Shown here: one piece after another, positions 1 through 7,037 of the stretch | How positions within the stretch are numbered: position 1 is the first letter of the stretch | Layout of the letters: every line of letters begins with the position of its first letter | Assembly (NCBI GenBank): GCA_900545185.1 | Contig: UQYH01000067.1 | Location: 1 to 13,222, forward strand | Source of the DNA: an uncultured Eubacteriales bacterium | Lineage (GTDB): Bacteria; Bacillota; Clostridia; UBA1381; UBA9506 | Length of the DNA stretch: 13,222 bases | Direction of reading: 5' to 3' | Made by a program: the position numbers and the translations under genes | Notes under the pieces: generated by a model | Seen by the model: the letters and a program-made list of their open reading frames with translations, nothing else | The model's database searches: none | What the model was told of the DNA's origin: nothing

Positions 1-57
1 ATTGAATATTTTTAAAATAGTACAATTATATTGTTTGTCTGTGAATAAAATAGGGGC

Positions 58-86
58 TTGACAAAAGCCGACAAAATGCATATAAT
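58..86 (+). promoter_or_regulatory. SigA-type promoter of the iorA operon
   Basis: TTGACA at 58-63 and TATAAT at 81-86 are both perfect hexamers separated by the optimal 17 bp. Transcription should start around 92-94. That leaves a leader of about 120 nt before iorA, and the leader contains a triplet-repeat array and a hairpin terminator. The stretch 1-57 is AT-rich and no gene was seen in it. Confidence 0.85.
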
Positions 87-92
87 AATAAG

Positions 93-149
93 TAGACGAG
101 TGAGCTAAGATGAGATAAGATGAGACCGGACGAGCGGAGAAGCGAAAAG
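93..149 (+). promoter_or_regulatory. NAG-triplet array in the iorA leader, TRAP-site-like
   Basis: The non-coding leader is purine-rich. Its triplets fall almost every 5 nt: TAG 93, GAG 98, GAG 102, AAG 107, GAG 112, AAG 117, GAG 122, CGG 127, GAG 132, GAG 137, GCG 142 and AAG 147. A perfect tandem 10-mer, TAAGATGAGA, lies at 106-115 and 116-125. In Bacillus, the tryptophan-activated protein TRAP (MtrB) binds 11 GAG/UAG triplets separated by 2-3 nt just upstream of a terminator. The layout here matches that in spacing and position, and it precedes a gene for an indolepyruvate enzyme. Two positions (CGG, GCG) and one 1-nt spacer are imperfect. No mtrB gene is in the window, so the TRAP assignment is inference. 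Confidence 0.45.
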
Positions 150-167
150 AAAACGGTATGCTTCTGC
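138..167 (+). promoter_or_regulatory. Possible antiterminator in the iorA leader
   Basis: AGAAGC at 138-143 is perfectly complementary to GCTTCT at 160-165, which is most of the 5' arm of the terminator hairpin. A G136-C167 pair could extend it past one mismatch. The 3' side of the triplet array (GAG 137-139) forms part of this stem. A protein bound to the triplets would therefore block it and favour termination. The stem is shorter than the 8-bp terminator stem, so the balance between the two needs a folding calculation. Confidence 0.35.
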
Positions 168-190
168 TTTTATGGCGGAAGCTTTTTTAT
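160..190 (+). terminator. Leader hairpin plus T-tract (attenuator) before iorA
   Basis: An 8-bp stem pairs GCTTCTGC (160-167) with GCGGAAGC (175-182), with one G-T wobble and a 7-nt loop. Six T residues follow at 183-188. It lies downstream of the consensus promoter and upstream of the iorA ribosome binding site. It should therefore act on iorA transcription itself as an attenuator rather than end an upstream gene, although read-through from a gene outside the window would also stop here. Confidence 0.7.
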
Positions 191-214
191 TTATATACGA
201 AAGAGGACAATGAT

Positions 215-1999
215 ATGCAAAAAATGTTAATGGGAAATGAAGCCATTGCCTACGGTGCCGTGCGTGCCGGTGTGGGTGTTGTCAGCGGATACCCCGGCAC
301 TCCTTCTACCGAAGTGCTGGAGACGGCAGCTAAATTAAACGACGGCAGTTTTTACGTGGAATGGTCGGCCAATGAAAAAGCTGCACTGGAGGTTGCGGCC
401 GGTGCGTCGTATGCCGGTGTGCGTACACTGGTTACCATGAAGCAGGTGGGACTGAACGTGGCATCCGATCCGTTGATGTCCCTCATGTATGTCGGCACAC
501 GTGCCGGTATGGTGATTTTGGTGGCGGACGATCCCGGCCCGATGTCTTCACAAACCGAGCAGGATACACGCCATTTTGGCAAATATGCCAATGTGCCGGT
601 GTTTGATCCGACCAGCGTGGAGGAAGCCTATGAAATGATTCAGGATGCTTACCGTCTTTCGGAAGAATGGCAGCTGCCCGTCTTTTTCAGACCCACAACG
701 CGTATTTGTCACGGCTGTGCGGTTGTAGATGTGCAGGAGGAAAAGCAGCCGCGTACAAAGGGCAAATTTACAAAGGATTCGAGCTTTGTAATCTTTCCGG
801 CGCTTTCAAGACGGCGTCACAGTGAAATTGAAGCGCAGCAATACGACATTGCCAAGATCTTTTCGGCATACCGCTTTAACACGGTCAGCGGCAGCGGTGA
901 TGCGGCTGTTGTGGCCTCCGGCATCAGCTATGCGTATGCCAAAGAAGCGATGGACAGCTTGGATGCACAGGCCAAGCTGGTGAAAATTACGACACCGTTC
1001 CCCTTCCCGACAGATTTTATTCAAACAGCGCTTGACGGCGTTAAACGCGTGCTGGTGGCAGAGGAGCTTGATCCCGTTGTGGAAGAAGCGCTGCATATTT
1101 GGGCACATGAGACGGGAGCGACGCTTGAAATCCGCGGTAAGATGACAGGAGATTTACCGAAGGTATCGGAATTTAGCTTTGAAATTGTGCAAAAAGCCAT
1201 AGCGGACTTTTTGGGCTTGCCGCTTGCCAAACAGTACAGAGAAGTGCCGGAGAATTTACCGGTGCGGCCGCCGGTTTTGTGTGCAGGCTGTCCGCATCGC
1301 GCATCGTTTTATGCGGTTAAGCGTGCCATGCGCGGTGAAAAGGCTGTTTTTACCGGCGATATCGGCTGCTATACGCTGGGCAATGCCAAACCGCTTGATA
1401 TGTGTGATACCTGCCTGTGTATGGGCGCTTCCGTTACCATCGCACAGGGCTTAAAACGTGCCGAACCGGACACGAAATTATTTGCCTTTATCGGGGATTC
1501 AACCTTTTTCCATACGGGGATTCCCGGTGTGGTTAACGCAATTTATAACAAAACCAACATCACGCTGGTTGTGCTGGATAACGCAACAACGGCCATGACG
1601 GGGCATCAGCCGCATCCGGGCATTGGACGTACCATGATGAACGAAACTGCTCCGGTGATTGATATTCCGGCCGTGCTTTCGGCGCTGGGTGTCGGTTTTG
1701 TAGAGGTTTGCAATCCCTTTGAACAGAATAAAGCCATAGAGCTGGTGCAAAAGGCGGCGGCGTATCCCGGTGTGAGCGCCATTGTGTTCCGTGCGCCGTG
1801 TATTGCTCTTTTTAAAAAGGAAAAAACCTGTCGCGTTACGGAGGACTGCAAAAAGTGCGGTATCTGCTTAAAAGAGCTGGGCTGTCCGGCTATGAGCCGT
1901 ACGGCGGACGGACGCGCGATGATTGAACCCTCCCTTTGCAACGGCTGCGGTCTTTGCAGACAAATTTGTCCTTTTGAGGTGATATGCGATGAGATATGA
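215..1999 (+). CDS. iorA: Indolepyruvate:ferredoxin oxidoreductase, alpha subunit
   Basis: This is the catalytic subunit of IorAB, a cytoplasmic oxygen-sensitive enzyme. It converts aryl pyruvates (indole-, phenyl-, hydroxyphenylpyruvate) plus CoA to aryl-acetyl-CoA and CO2, reducing ferredoxin. The 594-residue length is typical. The N-terminal pyrimidine-binding domain holds a YPGTPSTE motif near residue 26. The TPP-binding domain shows CAGCPHR near 356 and GDST (427-430), followed by a conserved D-N (455-456). The C-terminus carries two [4Fe-4S] clusters, with cysteines at 539, 545, 548, 551 and 557, then 575, 578, 581 and 585. ATG 215 is chosen because GAGG (203-206) sits 8 nt upstream and homologues begin near MQKxLMGNEA. 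An in-frame ATG at 158 would translate through the terminator hairpin and is unlikely. The gene overlaps iorB by 11 nt. Confidence 0.95.
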   Translation: MQKMLMGNEAIAYGAVRAGVGVVSGYPGTPSTEVLETAAKLNDGSFYVEWSANEKAALEVAAGASYAGVRTLVTMKQVGLNVASDPLMSLMYVGTRAGMVILVADDPGPMSSQTEQDTRHFGKYANVPVFDPTSVEEAYEMIQDAYRLSEEWQLPVFFRPTTRICHGCAVVDVQEEKQPRTKGKFTKDSSFVIFPALSRRRHSEIEAQQYDIAKIFSAYRFNTVSGSGDAAVVASGISYAYAKEAMDSLDAQAKLVKITTPFPFPTDFIQTALDGVKRVLVAEELDPVVEEALHIWAHETGATLEIRGKMTGDLPKVSEFSFEIVQKAIADFLGLPLAKQYREVPENLPVRPPVLCAGCPHRASFYAVKRAMRGEKAVFTGDIGCYTLGNAKPLDMCDTCLCMGASVTIAQGLKRAEPDTKLFAFIGDSTFFHTGIPGVVNAIYNKTNITLVVLDNATTAMTGHQPHPGIGRTMMNETAPVIDIPAVLSALGVGFVEVCNPFEQNKAIELVQKAAAYPGVSAIVFRAPCIALFKKEKTCRVTEDCKKCGICLKELGCPAMSRTADGRAMIEPSLCNGCGLCRQICPFEVICDEI

Positions 2000-2567
2000 T
2001 ATTTTAATTGCCGGAGTCGGCGGCCAGGGCACGATTTTAAGCTCGCGGCTGTTGGCCGAAGCGGCACAAATTGAACATCAGTTTGTCCGTACGGGTGAAA
2101 CCATTGGCATGAGTCAGCGCGGCGGCAGTGTTGTCAGCCACGTGCGCATAGACAGCCGCGAGGTCAGCCCCTATATTCCCTTGGGCGGCGCGGATTTGCT
2201 GATTGCCTTTGAAATGGCCGAGGCGGCCAGAAGCCTTTCTCGCTTAAAGCCGGAGGGCAAGCTGCTTGTCAGCACAAAAAGGCTTGACCCCGTTACGGTT
2301 ACGCTGGGGGGCATGACATATGACGAGGAAGCCATAAAAAAAGCGCTTGCAGGCGCCCTGTTTATTGACGGGTACGCCCTGGCCGAACAGGCAGGCAGCG
2401 CAAAGGCCGTTAATGTTGTGCTGCTGGGAGCGGCGTTGGGCGCGGGGATGCTGCCGCTTTCCAAAGAATCGGTTTTGGGCGCGATAGACAGGCAGGTTAA
2501 GGAAAAATTCAGAGACATGAACTATACTGCATTGGAGTTGGGATATAATTATGCTAAACAAGCTTAA
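1989..2567 (+). CDS. iorB: Indolepyruvate:ferredoxin oxidoreductase, beta subunit
   Basis: This is the small subunit of IorAB and belongs to the pyruvate ferredoxin/flavodoxin oxidoreductase gamma-type domain family. At 192 residues it has the usual length. The N-terminus shows the glycine-rich GVGGQGT motif (9-15) and the signature TGETIGMSQRGG (35-46), both characteristic of IorB. The ribosome binding site GAGGTGAT (1976-1983) lies inside the end of iorA, 5 nt before the ATG. The two genes overlap by 11 nt, which suggests translational coupling and stoichiometric synthesis of the alpha2beta2 complex. No anomalies were seen. Confidence 0.93.
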   Translation: MRYDILIAGVGGQGTILSSRLLAEAAQIEHQFVRTGETIGMSQRGGSVVSHVRIDSREVSPYIPLGGADLLIAFEMAEAARSLSRLKPEGKLLVSTKRLDPVTVTLGGMTYDEEAIKKALAGALFIDGYALAEQAGSAKAVNVVLLGAALGAGMLPLSKESVLGAIDRQVKEKFRDMNYTALELGYNYAKQA

Positions 2568-3762
2568 AGACGCATTTTCGTATGTAAAGCAAAACAGCCC
2601 TTTTTATCAAAAACTGTTTTGCAATTTTGATGCCATCAATTCGATGGAGGATTTTCAAAGCCTGCCGTTTTCGGATAAAGCCGATTTACGTGCAGCTTAT
2701 CCGCTGGGGCTGATGTCCGTACCGCAAAAGCGCGTTGTGCGGATTCACTCGTCCTCGGGCACAACGGGTATGCCCGTTATTATACCGTATACGCAAAAGG
2801 ATGTTGACGACTGGGCCAAGCTGTTTATGCGCTGCTATCAAACGGCCGGTATTACGGATGAGGACGTGATTCAGATTACGCCCGGTTACGGTTTGTGGAC
2901 AGCCGGTATCGGTTTTCAGCTGGGTGCGGAGCGTTTGGGCGCCATGGTTGTGCCGATGGGGCCGGGCAACACGGAAAAACAGCTGCAAATGATGGTTGAT
3001 TTGCAAAGCACGGTGCTGGCTTCAACTTCATCCTATGCGCTCTTGCTGGGCGAAGAAGTGAAAAAACGCGGCCTTTCCGATAAAATTGCACTGAAAAAGG
3101 GCGTTATCGGGTCGGAACGCTGGGGTGACTTAATGCGCGGACGGATTCAAAAAGAACTGAACGTTGAACTGTTTGATATTTACGGCTTAACGGAGGTTTA
3201 CGGCCCCGGTATTGCCATTGATTGCCCGAAGCATGAAGGTATGCATTACTGGAACGACTATCTATATTTTGAAATTATAGACAGCGTAACGGGTGAGGTC
3301 TTGCCGGACGGTGAATGGGGCGAATTGGTTATTACCACGCTTTGCAAGGAGGCGGCGCCCTTGATGCGTTACCGTACGCATGATTTGACCCGTAAAATTC
3401 CGCATGCCTGCTCCTGCGGATCGCCTTATCCCATGATTGACAGGATTCAGGGCAGAACGGATGATATGGTAAAGGCCAAGGGCGTTAACATTTATCCCAG
3501 CCAGATTGAAAGCGTGTTGTCTGCCGTCAGCGGTGCCAGCTCGGAATATCAGCTGCGGATTGACAGAGTGGGCAGTAAGGATCAGGTTAAGCTGCTTGTG
3601 GAACGTGAAGAAAATGCCGATGCGGCGCGTCTTTCGGGCGAGCTTGCCAAGCTGTTAAAGATTAAGATCGGCCTTGCGATGGAAATTGAAATTGTGGAGC
3701 TTGGTGCGCTGCCGAGAAGCGAAAAAAAGACCAAGCGTGTATATGACTATCGGGAAAAGTAA
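2551..3762 (+). CDS. paaK: Phenylacetate-CoA ligase family (aryl acid-CoA ligase)
   Basis: This is an adenylate-forming enzyme that activates an aryl acetate (phenylacetate, indoleacetate or similar) to its CoA thioester with ATP. It shows the phosphate-binding loop SSSGTTG (67-73), the A5-type motif YGLTE (211-215), and the hinge region GRTDDMVKAKGVNIYP (301-316). A C-terminal AMP-binding domain ends in LPRSEKKTKR (387-396), which carries the expected catalytic-lysine region. At 403 residues it is shorter than typical PaaK (about 430) because the usual N-terminal stretch before the NSPFYQKLF segment is reduced. The start overlaps iorB by 17 nt, with GGAG (2534-2537) and GGGA (2540-2543) as possible ribosome binding sites. 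Cotranscription with iorAB ties it to aryl-CoA chemistry: either ATP recovery or activation during oxidation, or supply of aryl-CoA for reductive carboxylation. The exact substrate cannot be read from sequence. Confidence 0.88.
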   Translation: MLNKLKDAFSYVKQNSPFYQKLFCNFDAINSMEDFQSLPFSDKADLRAAYPLGLMSVPQKRVVRIHSSSGTTGMPVIIPYTQKDVDDWAKLFMRCYQTAGITDEDVIQITPGYGLWTAGIGFQLGAERLGAMVVPMGPGNTEKQLQMMVDLQSTVLASTSSYALLLGEEVKKRGLSDKIALKKGVIGSERWGDLMRGRIQKELNVELFDIYGLTEVYGPGIAIDCPKHEGMHYWNDYLYFEIIDSVTGEVLPDGEWGELVITTLCKEAAPLMRYRTHDLTRKIPHACSCGSPYPMIDRIQGRTDDMVKAKGVNIYPSQIESVLSAVSGASSEYQLRIDRVGSKDQVKLLVEREENADAARLSGELAKLLKIKIGLAMEIEIVELGALPRSEKKTKRVYDYREK

Positions 3763-3765
3763 ACC

Positions 3766-3796
3766 AAAAAGGCTGTAGCAAAGCTACAGCCTTTTT
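3766..3796. terminator. Bidirectional rho-independent terminator
   Basis: GGCTGTAGC (3771-3779) and GCTACAGCC (3783-3791) form a perfect 9-bp stem with an AAA loop. It is flanked by five A residues on the left and five T residues on the right, so it can work on both strands. It lies between the convergent aryl-CoA ligase and rhamnosidase genes. Confidence 0.92.
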
Positions 3797-3817
3797 GATT
3801 TAAGTTAAGAAACGGTG

Positions 3818-6019
3818 TTAATCCGCCACCCGGCACCATTTAATATATTTTCCTTTTGTAACCTCCCAACTGTTTCCGTCCAGTATAATTGTGGCGGTGT
3901 TGGGTACTTCAAATTCATATTTAATTGCATCTTCGACGAATGTCCATTTGGAAGACACCTTGCCGAATTTTGTATCAATCGAAGCTTCAACGAATCCAAG
4001 CCGTTTATCTGTAATCGGCTCTAAAATAACATGTTCAAATGCCGGTTTCAACTCGTCAATCCGTATGCCTGCCGCAACACCGTACATCCAGTCGGCAACG
4101 GCTCCGTACGCATAGTGATTAAAGGAGTTCATACCGCGGCTCCACATTTCACCTTTATCGTTAATACCGTCCCAATGCTCCCAAATGGTAGTGGCGCCCC
4201 GATTTACCGAGTACAGCCACGACGGGAAGCCTTCCTGCAAAAGCAGGTTATATGCTATCTCCGCATAGCCGTTTTCGCTTAATGCATGTAAGAGATACGG
4301 GGTGCCGACAAAGCCGGTTGTGAGCTTGTTGCCGTTTTCGACAACCATTTTGGCAAGCGCGGCGGCTGTTTTTTGCTTATCCGCTGTGAGATTAAAGTAT
4401 AAAGCCAAGGCATGCTCTGTTTGTGTTTTGCAAACAAAGGTTTTTTGAAATTCGGCTACAATATTGCGGTACAGCTCCTCGTATTCCGTGCAATCATATC
4501 CAAGCACCTTGGCCGTTTTAACCAGCAATGAGGTTGAATAGGCATAAAACGCCGTGGCGATGTAATACATATCGGTCGAACCCTTATAGCTGCCTGCCGG
4601 TGCGTCAAGCCCCAGCCAATCGCCGAAATGCTCGCCGGTGTTCCACAAAAATTCATTATCGCCCGTCTTGCGGATGTATTCCACCCATTTGCGCATGCTG
4701 CTGTATTGATCCTTCAATATTTCCTTGTCACCGTAAGTTAAATAGATTTGCCAAGGACATATAACCGCAGCGTCTCCCCATGCTGCACTGGTGTCCATTG
4801 TCCCCAGTGCATTGGGGATGACATTGGGCACTTCGCCGCCGGGAAACTGTTCTGCCGCCAAATCCCGCAGCCATTTTTTGAAGAACTTCCGCACGTCATA
4901 ATTATACGAAGCGGTGCGCACAAACACCTGCGCATCACCCGTCCAGCCAAGCCGTTCATCACGCTGGGGACAATCCGTCGGAACATCTACAAAGTTACCT
5001 TTTTGTCCCCAGATAATATTTTCGTACAGCTTGTTCAGCTTGGGGTTTGAGCATTTAAAATATCCGGTTCGTTTCATGTCGGAATGTGCGACGATGGCCG
5101 TAAAGTTTTCCGGGCGAACCTCATACGGATATTTGTCCAATCGGATGTATCGAAAGCCCATAAACGAAAAATGCGGCTTATAGGTCTGCAAACCGTCTTT
5201 GCAAATGTATTTTATTTTCTGTTTGGCGCTGCGCAGATTTTCTGTGTAAAAATTGCCGTCTTTATCCAAAACCTCGGCGTGTGATATTTCAATCACATCG
5301 CCTTCTTTTCCGTCAATTTTCAGTTCCAGCCTCCCGGCAATATCCTGTCCGAAATCAATAATTGTTTCCGCTTTGGGGGTGGTGAATACACGCAGCGGCG
5401 CAATTTGCTCCTGGTCGGTCACAAATTCACCGTCGTGCGGCAACAAAGTATCGGTAGCGGCTCCGGCGATTTGAACAGGCCCCCAATCGCTTGGCGTTAC
5501 CCTTGCATCGTATGTTTCGCCATCGTATATTTCGCTGAACAAAACAGGACTTTTTGCATATTCCCATGTTTCATCGGTTTGAATTTTGTCAACCGTTCCG
5601 TCGTCATAGGTAACTGTTATCAAGGCAATCAGGCCGAAGTCGCTGCCCCATATCTTGTTTTTAATGCTGTTTCTGTCATCCTCCGGCCAGGCAATTCGTC
5701 CCGAATACCAGCCGCGGCCGACTGTTACCTCAATTACATTTGTTTTTTCTAACATGTCCGTTATGTCATACTCCTGATACAAATGTCGTTTATTGTAGGC
5801 TGTCCATCCCGGTGCCATGAAGAAATCGCCGACGGCCGAGCCATTTAAGACGGCCTCATATACCCCCATTGCGCTGATACTCAGTTGTGCCGCCGTCACG
5901 TCTTTTCTAATAGAAAATTTTTTTCTGAATATAGGGCATACATCACCTGTGTTATCTGCCGGCTTAATCCAATTACAGCTTTTCAATCCAAAACACTCCT
6001 TTGTTTTTTCTGTTGACAT
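3818..6019 (-). CDS. GH78 alpha-L-rhamnosidase, cytoplasmic
   Basis: The product removes terminal alpha-L-rhamnose from glycosides such as flavonoid glycosides or pectin fragments. It has 733 residues. An N-terminal beta-domain contains the rhamnosidase signature near 67-107 (MAPGWTAYNKRHLYQEYD, then VGRGWYSGRIAW). A second beta-sandwich (about 210-315) follows. The (alpha/alpha)6 catalytic barrel contains DCPQRDERLGWTGD (349-362), with E355 the likely general acid, and TIWEHWDG (611-618), with E614 the likely general base. A C-terminal beta-domain follows from about 655. There is no signal peptide or membrane segment, so it acts on imported substrate. AAGAGG (6027-6032, read on the minus strand) lies 7 nt before the ATG. 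It is somewhat short for GH78, lacking extra N-terminal modules. It is divergent from an AraC regulator, which probably controls it. No strong promoter was seen on its strand, consistent with a need for activation. Confidence 0.92.
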   Translation of the reverse strand: MSTEKTKECFGLKSCNWIKPADNTGDVCPIFRKKFSIRKDVTAAQLSISAMGVYEAVLNGSAVGDFFMAPGWTAYNKRHLYQEYDITDMLEKTNVIEVTVGRGWYSGRIAWPEDDRNSIKNKIWGSDFGLIALITVTYDDGTVDKIQTDETWEYAKSPVLFSEIYDGETYDARVTPSDWGPVQIAGAATDTLLPHDGEFVTDQEQIAPLRVFTTPKAETIIDFGQDIAGRLELKIDGKEGDVIEISHAEVLDKDGNFYTENLRSAKQKIKYICKDGLQTYKPHFSFMGFRYIRLDKYPYEVRPENFTAIVAHSDMKRTGYFKCSNPKLNKLYENIIWGQKGNFVDVPTDCPQRDERLGWTGDAQVFVRTASYNYDVRKFFKKWLRDLAAEQFPGGEVPNVIPNALGTMDTSAAWGDAAVICPWQIYLTYGDKEILKDQYSSMRKWVEYIRKTGDNEFLWNTGEHFGDWLGLDAPAGSYKGSTDMYYIATAFYAYSTSLLVKTAKVLGYDCTEYEELYRNIVAEFQKTFVCKTQTEHALALYFNLTADKQKTAAALAKMVVENGNKLTTGFVGTPYLLHALSENGYAEIAYNLLLQEGFPSWLYSVNRGATTIWEHWDGINDKGEMWSRGMNSFNHYAYGAVADWMYGVAAGIRIDELKPAFEHVILEPITDKRLGFVEASIDTKFGKVSSKWTFVEDAIKYEFEVPNTATIILDGNSWEVTKGKYIKWCRVAD

Positions 6020-6042
6020 CAGTATACCTCTTGTTATATAAT
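6013..6042 (+). promoter_or_regulatory. Consensus promoter of the AraC-family gene
   Basis: TTGACA (6013-6018) and TATAAT (6037-6042) are perfect hexamers with an 18-bp spacer. They point toward the regulator and give a leader of about 34 nt. The -35 element overlaps the start codon of the divergent rhamnosidase (6017-6019), and the spacer covers that gene's ribosome binding site. Regulator transcription and rhamnosidase expression may therefore interfere with each other. Confidence 0.75.
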
Positions 6043-6082
6043 AAAATCAACGGTTAATTTTTTTAAAACAGGGGGCAATTTT

Positions 6083-6919
6083 ATGATTTTGGGGGATGAA
6101 AACCTAAAAGGAAAAATAGATGTGCACATTTCGGAAGAAGATAATGTCGTTCCTCACATGCACTTGTTTTTAGAATTGGTTTATGTGTTGGAGGGGGAGG
6201 CCGTTCACATGCTGAACCGAGCCGAAACGGTTGTCCGAGCCGGCGATTATTTTATTATTGATTATAACTCTGCACACGGCTATCGCCATTACGGCAAGGG
6301 CGGCTTTAAAATTGTGAATTGCCTGTTTAAATCTGAATTTATTGACGAAACGCTGAAGCGGTGCAACAAATTCAGCGAGGTTGTCAGCAGCTATATGATT
6401 AAACATTCATATACCACAGCGGCTGTGAATCCGGCCAATAACGTATATCACGATTCGGACGGCAGCATTTTGCAGCTGGTAACGGGGCTTGCGGCCGAAC
6501 AGAATGCCGCCCAGATCGGTTATTTGGAGGTTATGCGCTGTGATTTGATTAAAATTATTTTAAAAACCATCCGTAAAATGAACGAACAGGCCGAGGTTGC
6601 CTACAGCTCGGTTGTGGAGTATATTTGCGCGTATGCTAATCAGAATTATCCGGATAAAACCTTATTGGGGACGCTTTCGCGCAAGCTTAATTTCAGCTTG
6701 GCTTATTTAAGCAGTCGCTTTAAGGCAGAAACGGGAATCACCTTTACCGATTACATCAAGCGTATACGTGTGGAGCAAAGCTGCCGTTTAATGGCAAACA
6801 GTGACAAAAAAATTATTGATATTGCCGCTTCTGTCGGCTATTCGGATATTAAATTTTTTAATCGGGTTTTTAAGCAGCATATGGGCATCACGCCGAGCGA
6901 GTACAGGCGCAGTATATAA
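6083..6919 (+). CDS. AraC-family transcriptional regulator with cupin sensor domain
   Basis: This 278-residue protein is the standard size for AraC regulators. The N-terminal cupin ligand-binding domain spans about 20-90 (PHMHLFLELVYVLEG near 24, AGDYFIID at 53-60). A helical linker follows. The C-terminal double helix-turn-helix domain covers about 178-278: the first helix pair is LGTLSRKLNFSLAYLSSRFK (195-214) and the second is IAASVGYSDIKFFNRVFKQ (247-265), ending with the family signature GITPSEYRR (268-276). The ribosome binding site is GGGGG (6071-6075), 7 nt upstream of the ATG. By position it most likely activates the divergent GH78 gene in response to rhamnose or a rhamnoside; that ligand is inferred. 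No clear terminator follows it. Confidence 0.9.
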   Translation: MILGDENLKGKIDVHISEEDNVVPHMHLFLELVYVLEGEAVHMLNRAETVVRAGDYFIIDYNSAHGYRHYGKGGFKIVNCLFKSEFIDETLKRCNKFSEVVSSYMIKHSYTTAAVNPANNVYHDSDGSILQLVTGLAAEQNAAQIGYLEVMRCDLIKIILKTIRKMNEQAEVAYSSVVEYICAYANQNYPDKTLLGTLSRKLNFSLAYLSSRFKAETGITFTDYIKRIRVEQSCRLMANSDKKIIDIAASVGYSDIKFFNRVFKQHMGITPSEYRRSI

Positions 6920-6966
6920 TACATAACGTTTGGGTGATTAAAAACAGATAAATTTTAAAAAACCTA

Positions 6967-6995
6967 TTGACATTTTGCATGTAATCGTTTACAAT
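6967..6995 (+). promoter_or_regulatory. Promoter of the lacI-type operon
   Basis: TTGACA (6967-6972) and TACAAT (6990-6995) are separated by 17 bp, giving a strong SigA-type promoter with a start near 7002. The -10 element is partly covered by one LacI/cre-like operator, and the predicted start by a second, so repressor binding should block initiation directly. The rest of the 118-nt gap after the AraC gene (6920-6966) is AT-rich with no other structure seen. Confidence 0.85.
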
Positions 6996-7016
6996 ACAAA
7001 ATGTAAACGATTACAT
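6979..7016. promoter_or_regulatory. Paired LacI/cre-like operators in inverted arrangement
   Basis: TGTAATCGTTTACA (6980-6993) and TGTAAACGATTACA (7002-7015) are exact reverse complements. With one flanking base each they form a 15-bp perfect inverted repeat around an 8-nt spacer. Each is also an imperfect palindrome with the central CG expected of LacI-family operators, and each fits the cre consensus TGWAANCGNTNWCA. The centres are 22 bp apart, about two helical turns, so two dimers could sit on the same face. They probably bind the adjacent LacI-family protein (autoregulation); CcpA is the alternative. Confidence 0.8.
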
Positions 7017-7037
7017 AACAGAAATTGAGGTCGTTCT

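Noticed and set aside
93..190. T-box or other known riboswitch in the iorA leader
   Set aside because: The leader is too short for a T-box, no conserved T-box sequence is present, and I recognised no other riboswitch consensus.
158..214. Upstream in-frame ATG giving iorA a 19-residue extension
   Set aside because: It would translate through the leader terminator hairpin, has no ribosome binding site and is not family-like. ATG 215 has GAGG at good spacing.
120..236. Leader-peptide reading frame from ATG 120 rich in Phe, Tyr and Cys codons across the hairpin (possible ribosome-mediated attenuation)
   Set aside because: The aromatic codons fall in and after the terminator stem rather than before it, the ribosome binding site is weak, and the T-rich hairpin explains the Phe codons. 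Kept only as an alternative to the TRAP idea.
1606..2067. Minus-strand frame of 153 codons across the iorA/iorB junction
   Set aside because: It is antisense to two well-supported genes and shows no family features.
6033..6066. Minus-strand promoter TTAAAA-17-TATTAT for GH78
   Set aside because: The -35 is weak, and the predicted start would fall in the ribosome binding site, leaving too short a leader. Not listed as a feature.
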